From assembly GCA_021399445.1 (NCBI GenBank), contig JAJTUQ010000001.1, positions 5,394,001 through 5,458,000 on the forward strand: DNA of 64,000 nt, written 5' to 3'. The notes under the pieces were generated by a model. It did no database searches, had not been told where the DNA came from, and saw nothing but the letters and a program-made list of their open reading frames with translations. Shown here piece after piece: positions 33,745 through 45,357 of this stretch. Each line of letters begins with the position of its first letter. The stretch's first letter is position 1. The translations under genes were made by a program, and so were the position numbers. Source of the stretch: Xylogone sp. PMI_703 (Eukaryota; Ascomycota; Leotiomycetes).

Positions 33745-34803
33745 TTATACGTTAACCTAAAAATAGTTAGGTTTTGCGGGAATCCTCGAATGAACTATTA
33801 GGGAACGTACCTCGTAGTTGTCCATGATCAAACGCCTCCGCACAGCTTGGGAATCTCCTTTATTAACGAGCGTAGCCATGATACATTCCTGGTCCCTGAA
33901 CCGATACCGTCTATGCAAACTCCTCATGCCCCCCTCACCCGAACGCACCAAAAAATGCAAAAATAGAGATGAGTGTCATTGAGAAGTAGGAGGCCAATGA
34001 CTAGGCTGTTGGCTGGCTGTAGCATGGCAAGTAGAGCATACTGAAGCTCCATACTCCAGTTCGCAGATATGGAACGGTGCCGCACTAAGCATCATATAAC
34101 TGTTAGCAAGAAGACTCTCAGACTGCATATCGCGAGACACTCACCCTCTCGAATCTCCATATGCCTGGGCCCTGGCTGATTCAGTGTATGAGGTTGAGTA
34201 GTATTGTGCTTCATTTACTCCAGCATAGCCATCCCCTTGGGATCCATAAGCAGCTGATGATGATCCTAGCGGTTGCGATGCATATGCTCTTGACGAGTAA
34301 TTATCGCTAGTAGAGTAAGTTGCCATGGGTGTAGAATAAGAACTCGGTATATTTTGTGCAAGTTCATTCTCTCCTGCATACATATACTCTTGGCTGGCTG
34401 TCCCGTAACCAGAATAATAGGCTGAGGAGCTACTGGCTTCTCCTAGAGGAGCGTCTGCAACTTCAAACTCCAATAGACTATCCATGCCAGGTGGAGATTG
34501 CCTAAGAGATAGTTTAGTATCTTCTGTTCTGACTTTCATCGAATTTGCTCGACAGTGAAAGGAGTAGGGGCCCAACTCACCCATCAGAGTCATAGTGACA
34601 GACAACTGGTGGGAATCGTCTTGCACAATTGTTACAAGGTCGATCCTTTGCTTGATTGCACTGAAAATAATTAGTGAGAATAACAAATGTGGAAGCAGAT
34701 TGTGAATTACCTTTTGTTTTCTTCTTCGGCACTCTGTGCACGAGGTAGAAACTCTTTGGCGGGGCCGCGGCCGCTTGGTTGACTCTGATGTACCCAACTG
34801 CAT
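33745..34803 (-). CDS. Small Zn2Cys6 transcription factor, about 212 or 223 aa
   Basis: Exons 34711-34803, 34581-34660 and 34145-34501 are firm. The first two join to give the binuclear zinc cluster CTECRRRKQKC followed by CNNC and a last Cys at 52, preceded by a basic KRPRPRQR. The third exon is Ser/Tyr/Gly/Ala-rich, like an activation region. Exon 4 starts at 34084. Read straight on, it stops at 33976 (212 aa). If instead a donor at 34054 is used, exons 33811-33910 and 33745-33756 add RYRFRDQECIMATL, RRRLIMDNYE and VNV (223 aa). The second model uses protein-like sequence with good phases, so I give the longer span. It is unusually small for this class and lacks the fungal-specific middle homology domain. 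Confidence 0.7.
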
Positions 34804-37800
34804 GGTGCCTGGAATTCACTAGTACAAGCTGCGCGCGATCGTAAGATCTGGGGGAGGCAAACTTCAGATAGTAAGCCTTTAAGCCAACTCTAATGTCAAT
34901 GATATTCCAGGACTTTGGGGCGCGCACCTTGCCTTAATATCTTCTAACTAGTCCATAGAGCTGAAATTCGTGTTCGAAGGTTTAAACCAGCTAGGAGCGG
35001 CTGCCAAAGCCACAACCGCCCCAGCTGAGGTGGAATGGGATTCACAAGGATCATACGAAAGTCAATTTCTCCTTCACAGCTTCGGTCTTTGCTGTTGTGA
35101 TGTATGAGGCTTCACGCCTGTCCAAATTTGCAGCCTTGCTAAAGCCAATATTACGGTGGGGCCACCCTAACGGCTGCCGAATTGCTCACTTCTCTGACAC
35201 TACCCCAAGTGTCATACCAAGCATTAGTTCGGAGCACCGTTTTACCGTTTCTCTCAAAATCGGGACAAAACGTTCGCCGCTGATACGAACTATAAAGAAG
35301 TATACTTTCGGCGAAGTCCATGATAGGCCTCTTACTTTCCTATGAAATGCATCATGACATAGGTCGGCATGTACGAGTTTCCACCACCCTTGTCAAGATG
35401 GGTGGTATAGATATTCTTAGATATGAGCTCAAGGGAAAGTACACCTCCTTGTTCACCAATTGTCTTGTAAAGTCTGTACGCTATCTTCTGTCTGGAGCCA
35501 CCATGAAGACCGATGTGCGTTGAATTGAAATCCTTCTACAGCCTGAGGATTCCGTACTTCGTCCAGAGACTCGGAAATGGCACAATATCAGGTAATAAGA
35601 AATGTGATCACCGAAGTTAGCATACCTAGCTATTGTAGAAATTAGGGCGTATAGATAAAAATAGAACTGTAAGGATATGCTATGTACGGGTACCTGACTA
35701 GGGTATGCTGGTACTAATCTAGATAGGTACTGACTACAATACCCCATTTTCCTACAAAGATAGCATCTCTCGTGCAGTTCATGTTAATTAGGTATCATTC
35801 TTTTTCCCATTCAGCCGCAATCGTACTTACGTAGCACATGCAACACAGAATTTCCATGCTATAATGATACTCAACCATCACATTATCAGGGTTGGTATTG
35901 TGATCTAAAACTATCCAGGTCCGCATCTTGGGAGTCACACTTGATCCCACAGAATAGCCATAGCCATAACTGTATGGCGGTGATAGAGCTGGTTGGTAGT
36001 GATGCATGGATTGTCTTGCCGCAAAGCATAGCTTCAACCATGAATTCCAAGGGGCCCTAGGCCCTCAAGGTTGACTTTCAACGGAGTAACGACTTGCAGA
36101 AAGAGATAGGCACTCTCACTAGCAGGGAAGGGTCGCCTCGTGATGATGTGAGAACTTTCAAGAGCTCCTGTGGGGGTGGAAGACGCCCAGGTAGCTCGTC
36201 ACGCCCGTCAAGGCTGACTGGATGTTGAGCTCCGAAACCCCAGAATATCACACAGAAAGCTGAACAGACCAAAGAGATTCTGGACCTACCATCATAGAAA
36301 GCTATAGATAGCTCACCGATTAACTGCCGCATACAGCATGTGCTCTCTGCCAAGAATCTCCCATGAAATGTAGCGAAGACAAATGGTTCTTCCTTGCCAA
36401 GAGCATTTTCCCGCCTCTTATGAGGCAGTGGACATCCTGGACCTTGCTCTTCATCGGTAATGCCCGGTTGATCAGCCAGGTGGAATAAGCATCCTATTTC
36501 AATCTTCAAATGGGGGTCAGCACGAGAGATTCCAAGTACCGGAAGGTGGATCCATCTGGACCCAAGAGTCTTCCCCCTGTTGAAGCGATCTGCGGAAGTA
36601 TGGTACCCGGCTCGCATTCAACCATGTCCATACGGCAGTGAAATGCCATTCTCAAATGGTGATTTGTTGATACAATGGTAGGATCTTCGCAAAAGTTTGC
36701 TGCCTGTCACTAGCCCTGCGTATGGCATAGCGGCTCAAAACTAGCTTTAGAGCGCACCCTAATGCCATGCATCATCGTGGCTGATCCTCTTGGCTGATTC
36801 TTCAATCGAAACTACAGTAATCACCATCAGGATGGTAGGTGATGAAGACCGGACGAAGAAAAAGTAGCCGGTCATTAGTTTTGTTGCCGGGGATGATCAA
36901 AGAGACGTTGATCAACTATGCAAGTTAGGTTCTGGATCACTTGCTCAGCTCTCCGCCTAATGGATTAATGTGTCTTGGCAAGGCTACTCCAACCACAAGC
37001 TGACATTCAGCCTCAGGATCTTGAGATGCTAAAGCACAATGACGGATCTGAATTACTGCACGCGCACAGGAAAGAGGTCAACCTTACTTACAAGGCGTAG
37101 TCTCGCGACTTGGTGACACTTACAAAGGTGATGTACATGGGTACTGGATGGTTTCAAACATGTGTCTCAGTTACATCGGGACCTGCCGACACAACTGAAA
37201 ATTGGGGGCAAGAAAGGCAGACTGCCTCTTTGGCGGAGACCATCGGGGTGTGTTGAGTGATTTGATAAATGAATCCTTCGGTAAACAGGAATAGGTACAC
37301 GGCTGCATCGTTGTCACGTTGCGGTCGTGAGGGGTATCTCAAAAGCACCTATGTGATGTGATAACCTATGCCCTTGTACTTGTATTGGACACGCAGGAAC
37401 AATGGTTGCCTAGTCGGTTGAACTCAATATTCCGCTCTACCGAAGGATTTCTCTCTGTCATGGAGCTAAAAGGTCCTGATAGGTCACATCTCTGTAGCGG
37501 ATTCTACCCCAGATGAAAGAAGGAAATTTGACGCGAGGTAGCCTTGGAGGATCGATAATCTAGAGTAAGAAGTTAATACATGCTTCTCGGCATTGGAGAG
37601 CTTACCCCTGTGGGTCACGTGGGCAATACTTGTCTGTGGCTGTGTAACGTTCCAAAGATTCTGGAAACCCGAAAAACATGGCGACCTGAATCAGAATCTC
37701 ACAGTGTTCAGCTAACCTTGATACGAGTAGAACAGTAGTATTTACCACCCCGTATTCCCACTTTAATGAGTTCAAACGTCCATAACGGCATTGTAGAAAT

Positions 37801-38765
37801 GATGACGGGCGGTGAAAATCTCACGACATCTTCTCACAGCCTGCGTCGGCTCCAGATAGTTTTTGGTGGTGGCTTCAGTCACGATGGTGCAAGAACCTTC
37901 ATCGCTTAAGAGAATCAGCAGTGTAAGACGACACAACCACAGCTGAAGTGGGCACTTGTCACCTTAATACTCTTCGCTATAGCTTCTGAACTATCAGGCT
38001 CATCGTCACGAAATCCACAGTGGGCACATTATACGGATTACAACATATACGAACTCAAACCGCACCATTTCCATCACGAGTTTGATCAAGCCTCACTCTT
38101 GGAAGTAAAAACATTTCAGCGTTACACGAAGAGGCTCGAGCGTCTTCCAAAAACGGCAAAAATTCGAGAAATCTTCAGCAACACATTATTCTTGATATCT
38201 CAATCGCTTTTGAGAAATATCAGCACCATCTGACCGGGTCAGATTCCAACGCAACACATCGGAGTCTCACATTCTTGAGAAGGGTAGGTTCTTTTTCTTC
38301 TTATTACCTTTACTGTCTTGTATCAAAATTTTCTCTTCATTCTGAGATGCGAGTTATTATGCACAGCCTTTACACAACTTAATGCACTGAAGACTACAAT
38401 CTAGCCATCTTAACTCAGACCAGAAAAGTGAGTAATATGTTCACCTAATCCGTAAAGCTGCGATATATATGGGGATGATCTCATCCATACCCTCAGTCAT
38501 ACCACGATCGACCTGTTGTTATTGTTGGGAAACTAACTCATAGACCTCCCACAACATGTCTATGCGGAATTATTGAGACCTAGAGAGATTTTGTTTGTCT
38601 TGGGGCATTCTGTCGCTGTTCCAAGTGAGACGTCGGTTTGTACTTAGTGATTGAAGACTGAATGGAACGTGACAACTTAATTTTGAAATGATTCAGCCCC
38701 GTCCAGTATCTCTAAGATACAGAATTATATACAAGTTGTCTAATGTCTCTGAACGTTCCCCAATT
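34804..38765. other. Long region without convincing genes
   Basis: About 4 kb. The largest ATG-started frame is 36078-36617 (-), 179 codons. It is rich in Cys, His and Arg, with no family features, and I judge it probably random. A minus-strand frame at 35795-36037 contains PPYSYGYGYSVGSS and ends near a GTAAGT, so it could be an exon of an unknown gene. No transposase remnants, tRNA-like elements or repeats were recognised. Non-coding RNA genes cannot be excluded. Confidence 0.4.
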
Positions 38766-39700
38766 TTACAAATCTTTACGGAACAATTCAGTTCCCCATG
38801 GCTCACTGGTCAAAGCAGTCAAGCCGCTCTTAGGCTCGCATGACTTCCTCTCATCCATTGGCCCGGGTATTGGAACCGCTGCTGCTGCCTTCTTTTTATC
38901 ACCACTTTCTAAATACTTCGCACTTTCCTTCAGTGCATCTAATAGTTTTACCGTGGTCTCAGGAGTAAGATCTTCGTAATAATCATCGTTGATCTGGACC
39001 ATGGGTGCGTTTACGCAAGCGCCAAGGCATTCGACTTCGACAACTGTGAAGAGGCCGTCTTTGGTAGTCTCGCCAGCCTTGATACCAAGATGGCTCTCGA
39101 TAGTCTTAACAATTATATCACTACCACATCCACCGAGTTGGCATGGTGTCTAATCCATCAGTCAGCTTGAAATGAACCCTAGATCTCCGTCAAGTATTCT
39201 CGTATCACATACAGTTGTGCAAATCTGAACATGCCACTTCCCCACTGGATCCCGGTTATACATGGTGTAGAATGTCGCAACCTCATACACTCTCATTGGG
39301 GGCATCTCTAATATCCTTGCAACCTCATTCATTACGCTTATGCTTGTAAATCCATGTTGTCTTTGTCCAAGATCAAGTATTGGCATGACTGCGGCCTTCT
39401 TGTATTGAGGTGGGTATCGCTTGAGTATTTCGTCAATCAACTTCAAGTTCTGCTCAGTGAACTTGAACGGTATCTCTGGGTTATTGACTTCTGTATTTCG
39501 ATGCTATGCACCATTACAAATTAGAATATGCCAATACCCTAGAACTGATTGAAAAGGCTTGTAAAATGGAAACTCACCACATGGAGAGCTGCGCTTGCTT
39601 TCTTCGTGCTGGACTGAAAGGACCTCCACTGCGGCCGTGCAGCTACACGAGCCGGCCGGAAGGCAGACCGCAGTATGAATGGGGCAATTTTTGATGCCAT
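38766..39700 (-). CDS. NADH:ubiquinone oxidoreductase 24 kDa subunit, 265 aa, three exons
   Basis: Exons are 39578-39700, 39213-39503 and 38766-39149; both introns are phase 0. An Arg-rich, acid-poor N-terminus ([15 protein letters not shown]) is a mitochondrial presequence. The body contains [26 protein letters not shown] in two parts, [15 protein letters not shown] and the thioredoxin-like 2Fe-2S site. Its four ligands are Cys136 and Cys141 (CTTTPC) and Cys179 and Cys183 (CLGAC). This is the NDUFV2/NuoE subunit of the peripheral arm of complex I, near the FMN site, where it carries cluster N1a. The start is the first ATG giving a presequence; a TTG further up is ignored. The length matches fungal homologues. 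Confidence 0.95.
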
Positions 39701-40004
39701 TGTTGCAGGTATGAAGTGCAATGGCTGCTTGTTAGCTTCCGATCAAGTCGACGTTGAAGTTATTGGTTTCGGCTTCGTTGTGATTGGTCTAGCCGATCTT
39801 GGGGTGTTTCTGGCCTGGCTGCGTAGATTTTAGCACTAATGGGATACCTAGTCTCGGACTCTCGGTTACTAAGGACTTAGCAAACATCTTTCTGAACTTC
39901 TGATCTTTGCAGACTAAATCACACCAAGAATCTGGATGTGCGTAGTATGTCTCTATTATTTATGATAGAAAAGTCTTGTACAATTATATTGGTTGTGTCA
40001 TTAT
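39701..40004. other. Short intergenic region
   Basis: About 300 bases between the start of the 24 kDa subunit gene and the 3' end of the aquaporin-like gene on the same strand. It probably holds the promoter of the first and the 3' UTR of the second. Confidence 0.5.
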
Positions 40005-41139
40005 CTACAGAGCCGGAGTGACCACTACCTCCTTGGTATGATATGGAGGAGCAATATGATAAATGATCGCATGCATCAATGCACCAGTCATCGGACCAAA
40101 CCACCATATCCATTGGACTATGTGGGAGTGGTTAGTGATAATGTATATAATGAGGTGTTCAGGTAGGTCCATATGATTATGCTCACATTGAAAATCACGT
40201 CTTGCCACAGCGTATGCAAGACATCTATTAGGATTTACGTTTGCGCCTGGGTAACCTGGTGCTATGCCTACACTTGCAAAGGTAACGAGACCCAACGAGC
40301 TCCCTACCAATAGCGGTCCCAATTTAGGACCAAATAAAGTTGCTTGTCTCGGGTCCAGTCCTACACCAAATGCCAAAAAACTGCCAAAAAGTAAATATGT
40401 GATCGGTGCACCGGCGCCGAGACTTACACTAAGCAGAAGCTCATAATCGATTCTATCAGATATCCCTGAGCACTAGTTATAGGCGTTGAGTCGACAAAAC
40501 AACCGCCACCATGGTAACTAGTTATTCGTTAGCATACATGGGGGTTATTGAAGACTTGGAGACCCACGATTGGATTAAAGTTGGACCAAAGCTGCCTCTA
40601 AGCAGTCCACCTGCCAAGGCTGCCCCTGCTACTTGACCTACAATGTACAGGACTCCCCGAGAGAAGCTCGTAAGACCAGTAACTACTGTAGCAAAGGTAA
40701 TAAGCGAGTTCACATGTCCTCCTGATGCAGGTGCAAGCGCGTATATGAACAAGCTTATTAGGAATATGTTCGAAATACCAACATAGGCTGCAGCTTGGGT
40801 AGTTTGAAAACTACCGATGGTAATATATATCAAGGCTGATAAGTAAACCTGCATTGTGGTACCAACCATTTCAATAAGCTTGAAAGGAAGCGAAAGTTAG
40901 TAAGCTAAAGCTTGGGTTCTCAACTGATGTGAGAGACATAAGAGGGACCGAGTACATGGGATACATACAGCAGATTTCCATATGCCGATATCATTCCAGC
41001 CATGTGTCAGGTAAGCATGTACAATGCTTCCCATCCGTCTATGTCCGGGGACTTTCCGTCGTTCAGGTCGCAGAGGTGGAGCAAAAGATCCTGGGAACTG
41101 AGCCCCTTCCGCAGGAATTATGTGTCGAACTTCTGCCAT
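40005..41139 (-). CDS. Aquaporin-like MIP channel with altered NPA boxes, 292 aa, five exons
   Basis: Exons are 40969-41139, 40568-40878, 40428-40517, 40187-40380 and 40005-40117; phases close throughout, though the second donor is a weak GTGGGT. The fold is clear: IEMVGTTMQVYLSALIYITIG opens helix 1, ASGGHVNSLITFATVV is loop B, GYLIESIMSFCLVFLAFGVGL is a mid-protein helix, and GANVNPNRCLAYAV is loop E. WWFGPMTGALMHAIIY is the last helix. In loop B the hallmark Asn-Pro-Ala is Asn114-Ser-Leu, and in loop E it is Asn240-Pro-Asn followed by the conserved Arg. Both pore asparagines and the Arg are kept. It may pass water or small neutral solutes, but selectivity cannot be inferred. The cytosolic N-terminus is about 55 residues. 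Confidence 0.85.
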
Positions 41140-42483
41140 TTTGACAAGAAATTTAAACTTACAGAAACATGAGAAAGAAAAGGCATACAAATCTGTTACT
41201 TAGAAAAAGGATTTGAATTGAAATAAGTAAAGCCACTCTGCCGGGGAAAGTACCGTGACATTGTAGCCGTCGATGCTGACTACGATCTCAGACAGGAACC
41301 GATAAACCAATCGCATTCAATTAACCCGAGGCATCAGTTATATAATCAGGTCCACATTCTTTCCAATCGAAACGAATTCCCGCCGCTACTGAAAGACCTG
41401 AAGCTTAATTAATTCTTACGGTAGCACTTACTGTTTGCTTATTCATCATCATACGTCTACTCTTGCTAATAGGCGAATCGAAGAGCTACGTGGTACGAGC
41501 TCCAGTTGGTACCTAATGAGGTTCTATATTTCAGTTACGACGGCGGTTCCCATGACTTGATTCAGAGTTCACATAGCCTTAGTTTTGTCGATGTTTTCTG
41601 CCAGCATTTGGGTACGATACAGAATACATATGTCGGTTTCAAAATATATGCGCCACACCCTTAACAACGATGTTTTTACGTTGGGCTTCGCATAAGGATC
41701 TACAGGGTCGTATCAGCCACAGCTACACGCATTAATAAGCCGCAGATATCAACTTTCCAAGTTTTTGGTCAGAAATCTAGAAGGCCACCACACCGAGTTG
41801 GTCCTCGCAACGAATGTCACGAGGCCCAAGAGTAGATTTGCGTCATAGGTAGGGCGTTCTCTATACACGACTTTAAGATCATCGAAGAGAAGAGGATTCC
41901 TAGTTTTTGGCAACCCATTACTCCCACAACTTGACTTCTCTATTGGGTATGAGGTTGTCCACCTGATATTCAAAATGAAGGGTCTTTGCGTGCCAAGTCA
42001 CTCACAACCTGGTAAGCTCTAGGTAGGTAAACCAATAATTTCTTTCAGCCACGCGGCATTCTGCTTCTAGTCCATTTGCGCCCTTTCTGCAGCTGTGGCT
42101 GCTTTCTTTTATGATGCATCTGTAGAGATTTACCCTCGAGTTGTAGGGTAGCTGGGCGGCCATGACGCCTCAGTAACACCAGTTTCTCTATTCCCCTCAC
42201 AGGCATGCGATCTCGCTCTTCAATTTGAGGGATAATCGCAAAAGAATCTATAGTCCACGAGATAAGGGAGTACAAATAACGTAAGGGGCTTTTCTTATGC
42301 TTCTCTCTCATTAATGACTTCATAGCTCCATTGTACGTATAAAGTTTCTTGATCTTCATGTATCAGATTATTTCGTTGTCTTTACAAGATCACACCTGCT
42401 ACATTTACAGAAGTTCCTGGTGAAGAAGACGGTCTCATTTGCATTGCTCAGACTCCTGTGATAGTTAAGAGAAAATATCCAAA
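41140..42483. other. Divergent intergenic region
   Basis: About 1.3 kb between the aquaporin-like gene (-) and the MARVEL gene (+), so it contains both promoters. Short frames on the minus strand at 41749-41973 and 42045-42359 show no family features. Confidence 0.5.
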
Positions 42484-43078
42484 ATGCTCTTTGAAGATCT
42501 TTTGTCCTTCTGCCTCCGAGTGGGAGAGGTAGGTCCATGACCCTAGCTCTGATGGATTATTTGCTAATAACCAGATAGCTCGCCTTCTCAACTATTGTTG
42601 CTGGACTCACTGGAGATTATCTCCATCGGACCCGGCATGCCTCATCATATGCCAACAGATACTTTATCTATACTGAAGTGGTTGCTGCAATAGGCATTCT
42701 CACTTCACTCCTGTTCCTGCTACCCTTTGCAACCACCTTTATCCACTGGCCTATTGATTTCATCAACTTTATTCTATTTATGGTTGCATTTGGTCTTCTC
42801 ACCGACTGGATCGGACCTATGAACTGTGGCAGCGTCTGGTACTGGGGCGACATCATTGGCGACTCTCAGTGCTCCAAGTGGAAGGCTGATATTGCCTTTG
42901 CTTTCCTGGCCTCAATTTTCTTCCTTGCTTCCTGTCTTCTGGTGAGATTATTTCTACCTCCCACTTTTTAATTCCCTATGCTAACTGATTACAGGGATTG
43001 TATGTTGTCTACCATCTCCGTAGAACCGATCGTGCAGGCGCTGGCCGTTACAGATGGTACCGCCGAAACTATTATTAA
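42484..43078 (+). CDS. MARVEL-domain membrane protein, 163 aa, three exons
   Basis: Exons are 42484-42528, 42579-42941 and 42995-43078, all phase 0. Splicing joins RVGE to LAFSTIVAGLTGDYL, giving the first helix. Three further hydrophobic segments follow: VVAAIGILTSLLFLLPFATT, FINFILFMVAFGLLTDWIG and FAFLASIFFLASCLLGLYVV. The last loop contains NCGSVWYWGD and SQCSKWKAD, with the paired cysteines common in fungal MARVEL proteins, and the C-terminal tail is basic and aromatic (RYRWYRRNYY). Four helices with short loops and this size fit the Nce102/MARVEL family, which organises plasma-membrane domains. The specific role is unknown. Confidence 0.85.
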
Positions 43079-43518
43079 GCTGCTAGCATCTTATACGGAT
43101 TACCTCGATCATCATGATTACCCTATGAAAAAACTACCAGCTTTCGGACAAGATGCGTCCTCAATCATTTGATATCTTGTTAACTCTCCTGGTTGTGTGT
43201 CTTCGTCTTGTTTATTCTGTTATGATTCTCCAAATAGTTTGATATACCACCTTGCAATAGCATTCTATCGCGGAGCTAGCCTTGGATCTTAGAGTCAATA
43301 TGATAACTCTATTGTTTTGCAGGAATTGCTATGATTTGAAATATTTATTGATGCAAGGAGCGCTTGGAATGTTACTATACCCCTAATGATTTATTAGTGC
43401 TAATTAAATATATTGTTTCACAACTGTAATCATTCCTGACTTATCAAGTGATCGTTTATTCATTCCTTAATATGCTATGGATAGATATCCTCTAACTATA
43501 AAAATACATCTACAATAA
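43079..43518. other. Convergent intergenic region
   Basis: AT-rich DNA between the 3' ends of the MARVEL and DnaJ genes. Nothing else seen. Confidence 0.55.
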
Positions 43519-44890
43519 TCATAGCTCATCCTTGTTTTGTGGAATTATAGGGCTGTCGGGTCGACCACTGTCCTTGTGAAGGTCGACGCCATTCTTCTTC
43601 TTCCACTTTTCCCATAACGCCCAGAAATCTTTCTCCATGCCGGACTCCATTTGGTCAGGAAGCACTACAACATACTCGACCAGAAGATCTCCAAACTCCG
43701 TCTTATGATACACACTATCCCCATCCTCATGCCACTTCGGCATACCTTCCCCTGCCACCTTTTCTACGAGATTTGGCTGGACTGTGTCTCCTCGCTTTCG
43801 CCCAAGATGAACCACGTGTCCATCTAGATGCGTAAGATTCCTCGTCCAGCCTCCCAACCATGCTTCTTTTAGGGAAAGAACTTCTTTCCAATAGAGATTG
43901 TCTCCCTTTCTTCGGAAAAATGTCCCATCTACCTTTAATTCATTGTCTTCCTCTAAGCTGGGCTCCTTCTCAACAAGAGTGACATGAAGATCTCCGGCAA
44001 CGTAGTCAGGACTCTGATCAGCCTCGTTCTCATAATTAATACGGTGTCCTTTAGGAGCACCTTTATCAATTATCAGATGATGCGTGCTAACTTTCCTAAC
44101 GACTTTGGATCCTCCGCAAACAGGGCATTTGTGTTTAATAATCTTGCCTTGACCTCCACATTGGTCGCAATGTACTTGCATCTGCTGGAAAATACCCGGC
44201 GCAAGTTGTTGCTTCTTCAACTGGATTCCATGCCCATTGCATGCTTTACATGTTTCAACTTTACCGTCGGCAGATCCAGAACCTTCACACTCGTCGCAGA
44301 TCTCCTGTTTTTCAAGCTGAAACTCTGTTGTACGTCCGTTATAGAAGTCTTTAAGTGGAACCGCTATTCGTACTTCCATATCAGGGCCTCGTCGCTGGCC
44401 AGGCTGGTGTCCAAAATGTCCTCCACCTCCAAAGAATCGGGAGAATAAGTCAAATGGATCATGGTGCTGTTGTCCCCCTCCTTGACGTCTCTGCTTCAAC
44501 CCTTCATGGCCGTACTGGTCGTAGATCTTACGACTTTCAGGGTCTGAAAGTGCCTCGTAGGCGTCGGCTATTTCAACAAATTTTTGCTTTGCAGATTCAT
44601 CACCTCTTAAAAATACATTAGAACAAGCCAATTGATTCATCTAAAGTGAAACATACGGGTTCTTATCTGGATGGTACTTCTTGCTGAGTGTCCTGTATGC
44701 GCGCTTGATATCTCTATCTGAAGCATTCTTATCTAGGCCCAAGAGCTAAGAGAAATTAGAATTGAGAGTTGATAGATGGGGTTGTGCATTAATACATAGA
44801 GAAATCATAACGTACCTTATAGTAGTCCTCAGCGCAGAGTGCAAGCTGCACAATGCAGAGCAGCACTAGAAGCGCCGAGGGAAGCAGCAT
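43519..44890 (-). CDS. ER-lumenal DnaJ co-chaperone (Scj1-like), 416 aa, three exons
   Basis: Exons are 44816-44890, 44657-44745 and 43519-44605. Signal peptide at 1-20 ([18 protein letters not shown]). J domain from 22 with HPD at 50-52 and [17 protein letters not shown], then a Gly/Phe-rich stretch ([10 protein letters not shown]). Next come the four zinc-binding CxxCxGxG repeats ([32 protein letters not shown]) and the C-terminal substrate-binding domains. The last four residues are KDEL, the ER retrieval signal. This fixes it as a class I Hsp40 partner of BiP in the ER lumen. The acceptor for exon 3 is chosen because it gives [11 protein letters not shown], the standard J-domain sequence; nearer acceptors would insert a spurious segment. 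A CAGCGTG motif lies about 200 bases upstream. Confidence 0.93.
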
Positions 44891-45357
44891 AGTTCTCGAG
44901 AACACATACAAAAAAAGAAAAGAAAAGAAAACACTATCAACCTTTAGTAGGACTTTTCAACCCTTTCTATAGAAAGATGAGAAAATCTACGAAGGAGCGA
45001 CTATAAATATAAATTTAAAAGCAGGATGCAATGGGAATGAACTATCAGCCAAAAAGTTGATTACCATTGGGCCTATCAAAGATACCACGCTGGTCTCTAT
45101 CGCAGAAGCTCCATCAGAGGCAGGGGTTGTGGATCAAAGTTAATCCGAGATATTACGGTAGCTAGTTGATGCTATTAGCGCAGTTTACCTCGTTTGCATT
45201 CAGCAACCACTGCCTGAGCAACTGCAAGCCCTTCCTCGCCATCCAATGCTATGTTTATGAAGAATTGAGCGCTTGAATAGAAGTCGCGGTATGCTCGGTG
45301 TACACATTAGGTAGCTGTTTCATACAGATTTACTCCGCCATTGCCTACGTCGACAGG
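44891..45357. other. Divergent promoter between DnaJ and DEAH helicase genes
   Basis: About 470 bases shared by two divergent genes. It includes an A-rich tract just upstream of the DnaJ ATG, a TATAAATA run near 45002 and a CAGCGTG element. I found no exon here that would supply the expected longer N-terminus of the helicase. Confidence 0.55.
45086..45092 (-). promoter_or_regulatory. UPRE-like CAGCGTG element
   Basis: On the minus strand this reads CAGCGTG, the core of the yeast unfolded-protein-response element bound by Hac1. It lies about 200 bases upstream of, and in the orientation of, the ER DnaJ gene, where such control would make sense. Filamentous-fungal HacA sites are looser, and a seven-base match can occur by chance. 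Confidence 0.4.

Noticed and set aside
36078..36617. ATG-started 179-codon minus-strand frame
   Set aside because: No domain, signal peptide or composition bias typical of protein; it crosses plausible intergenic DNA and has no paired exons. Kept only as a note in the region entry.
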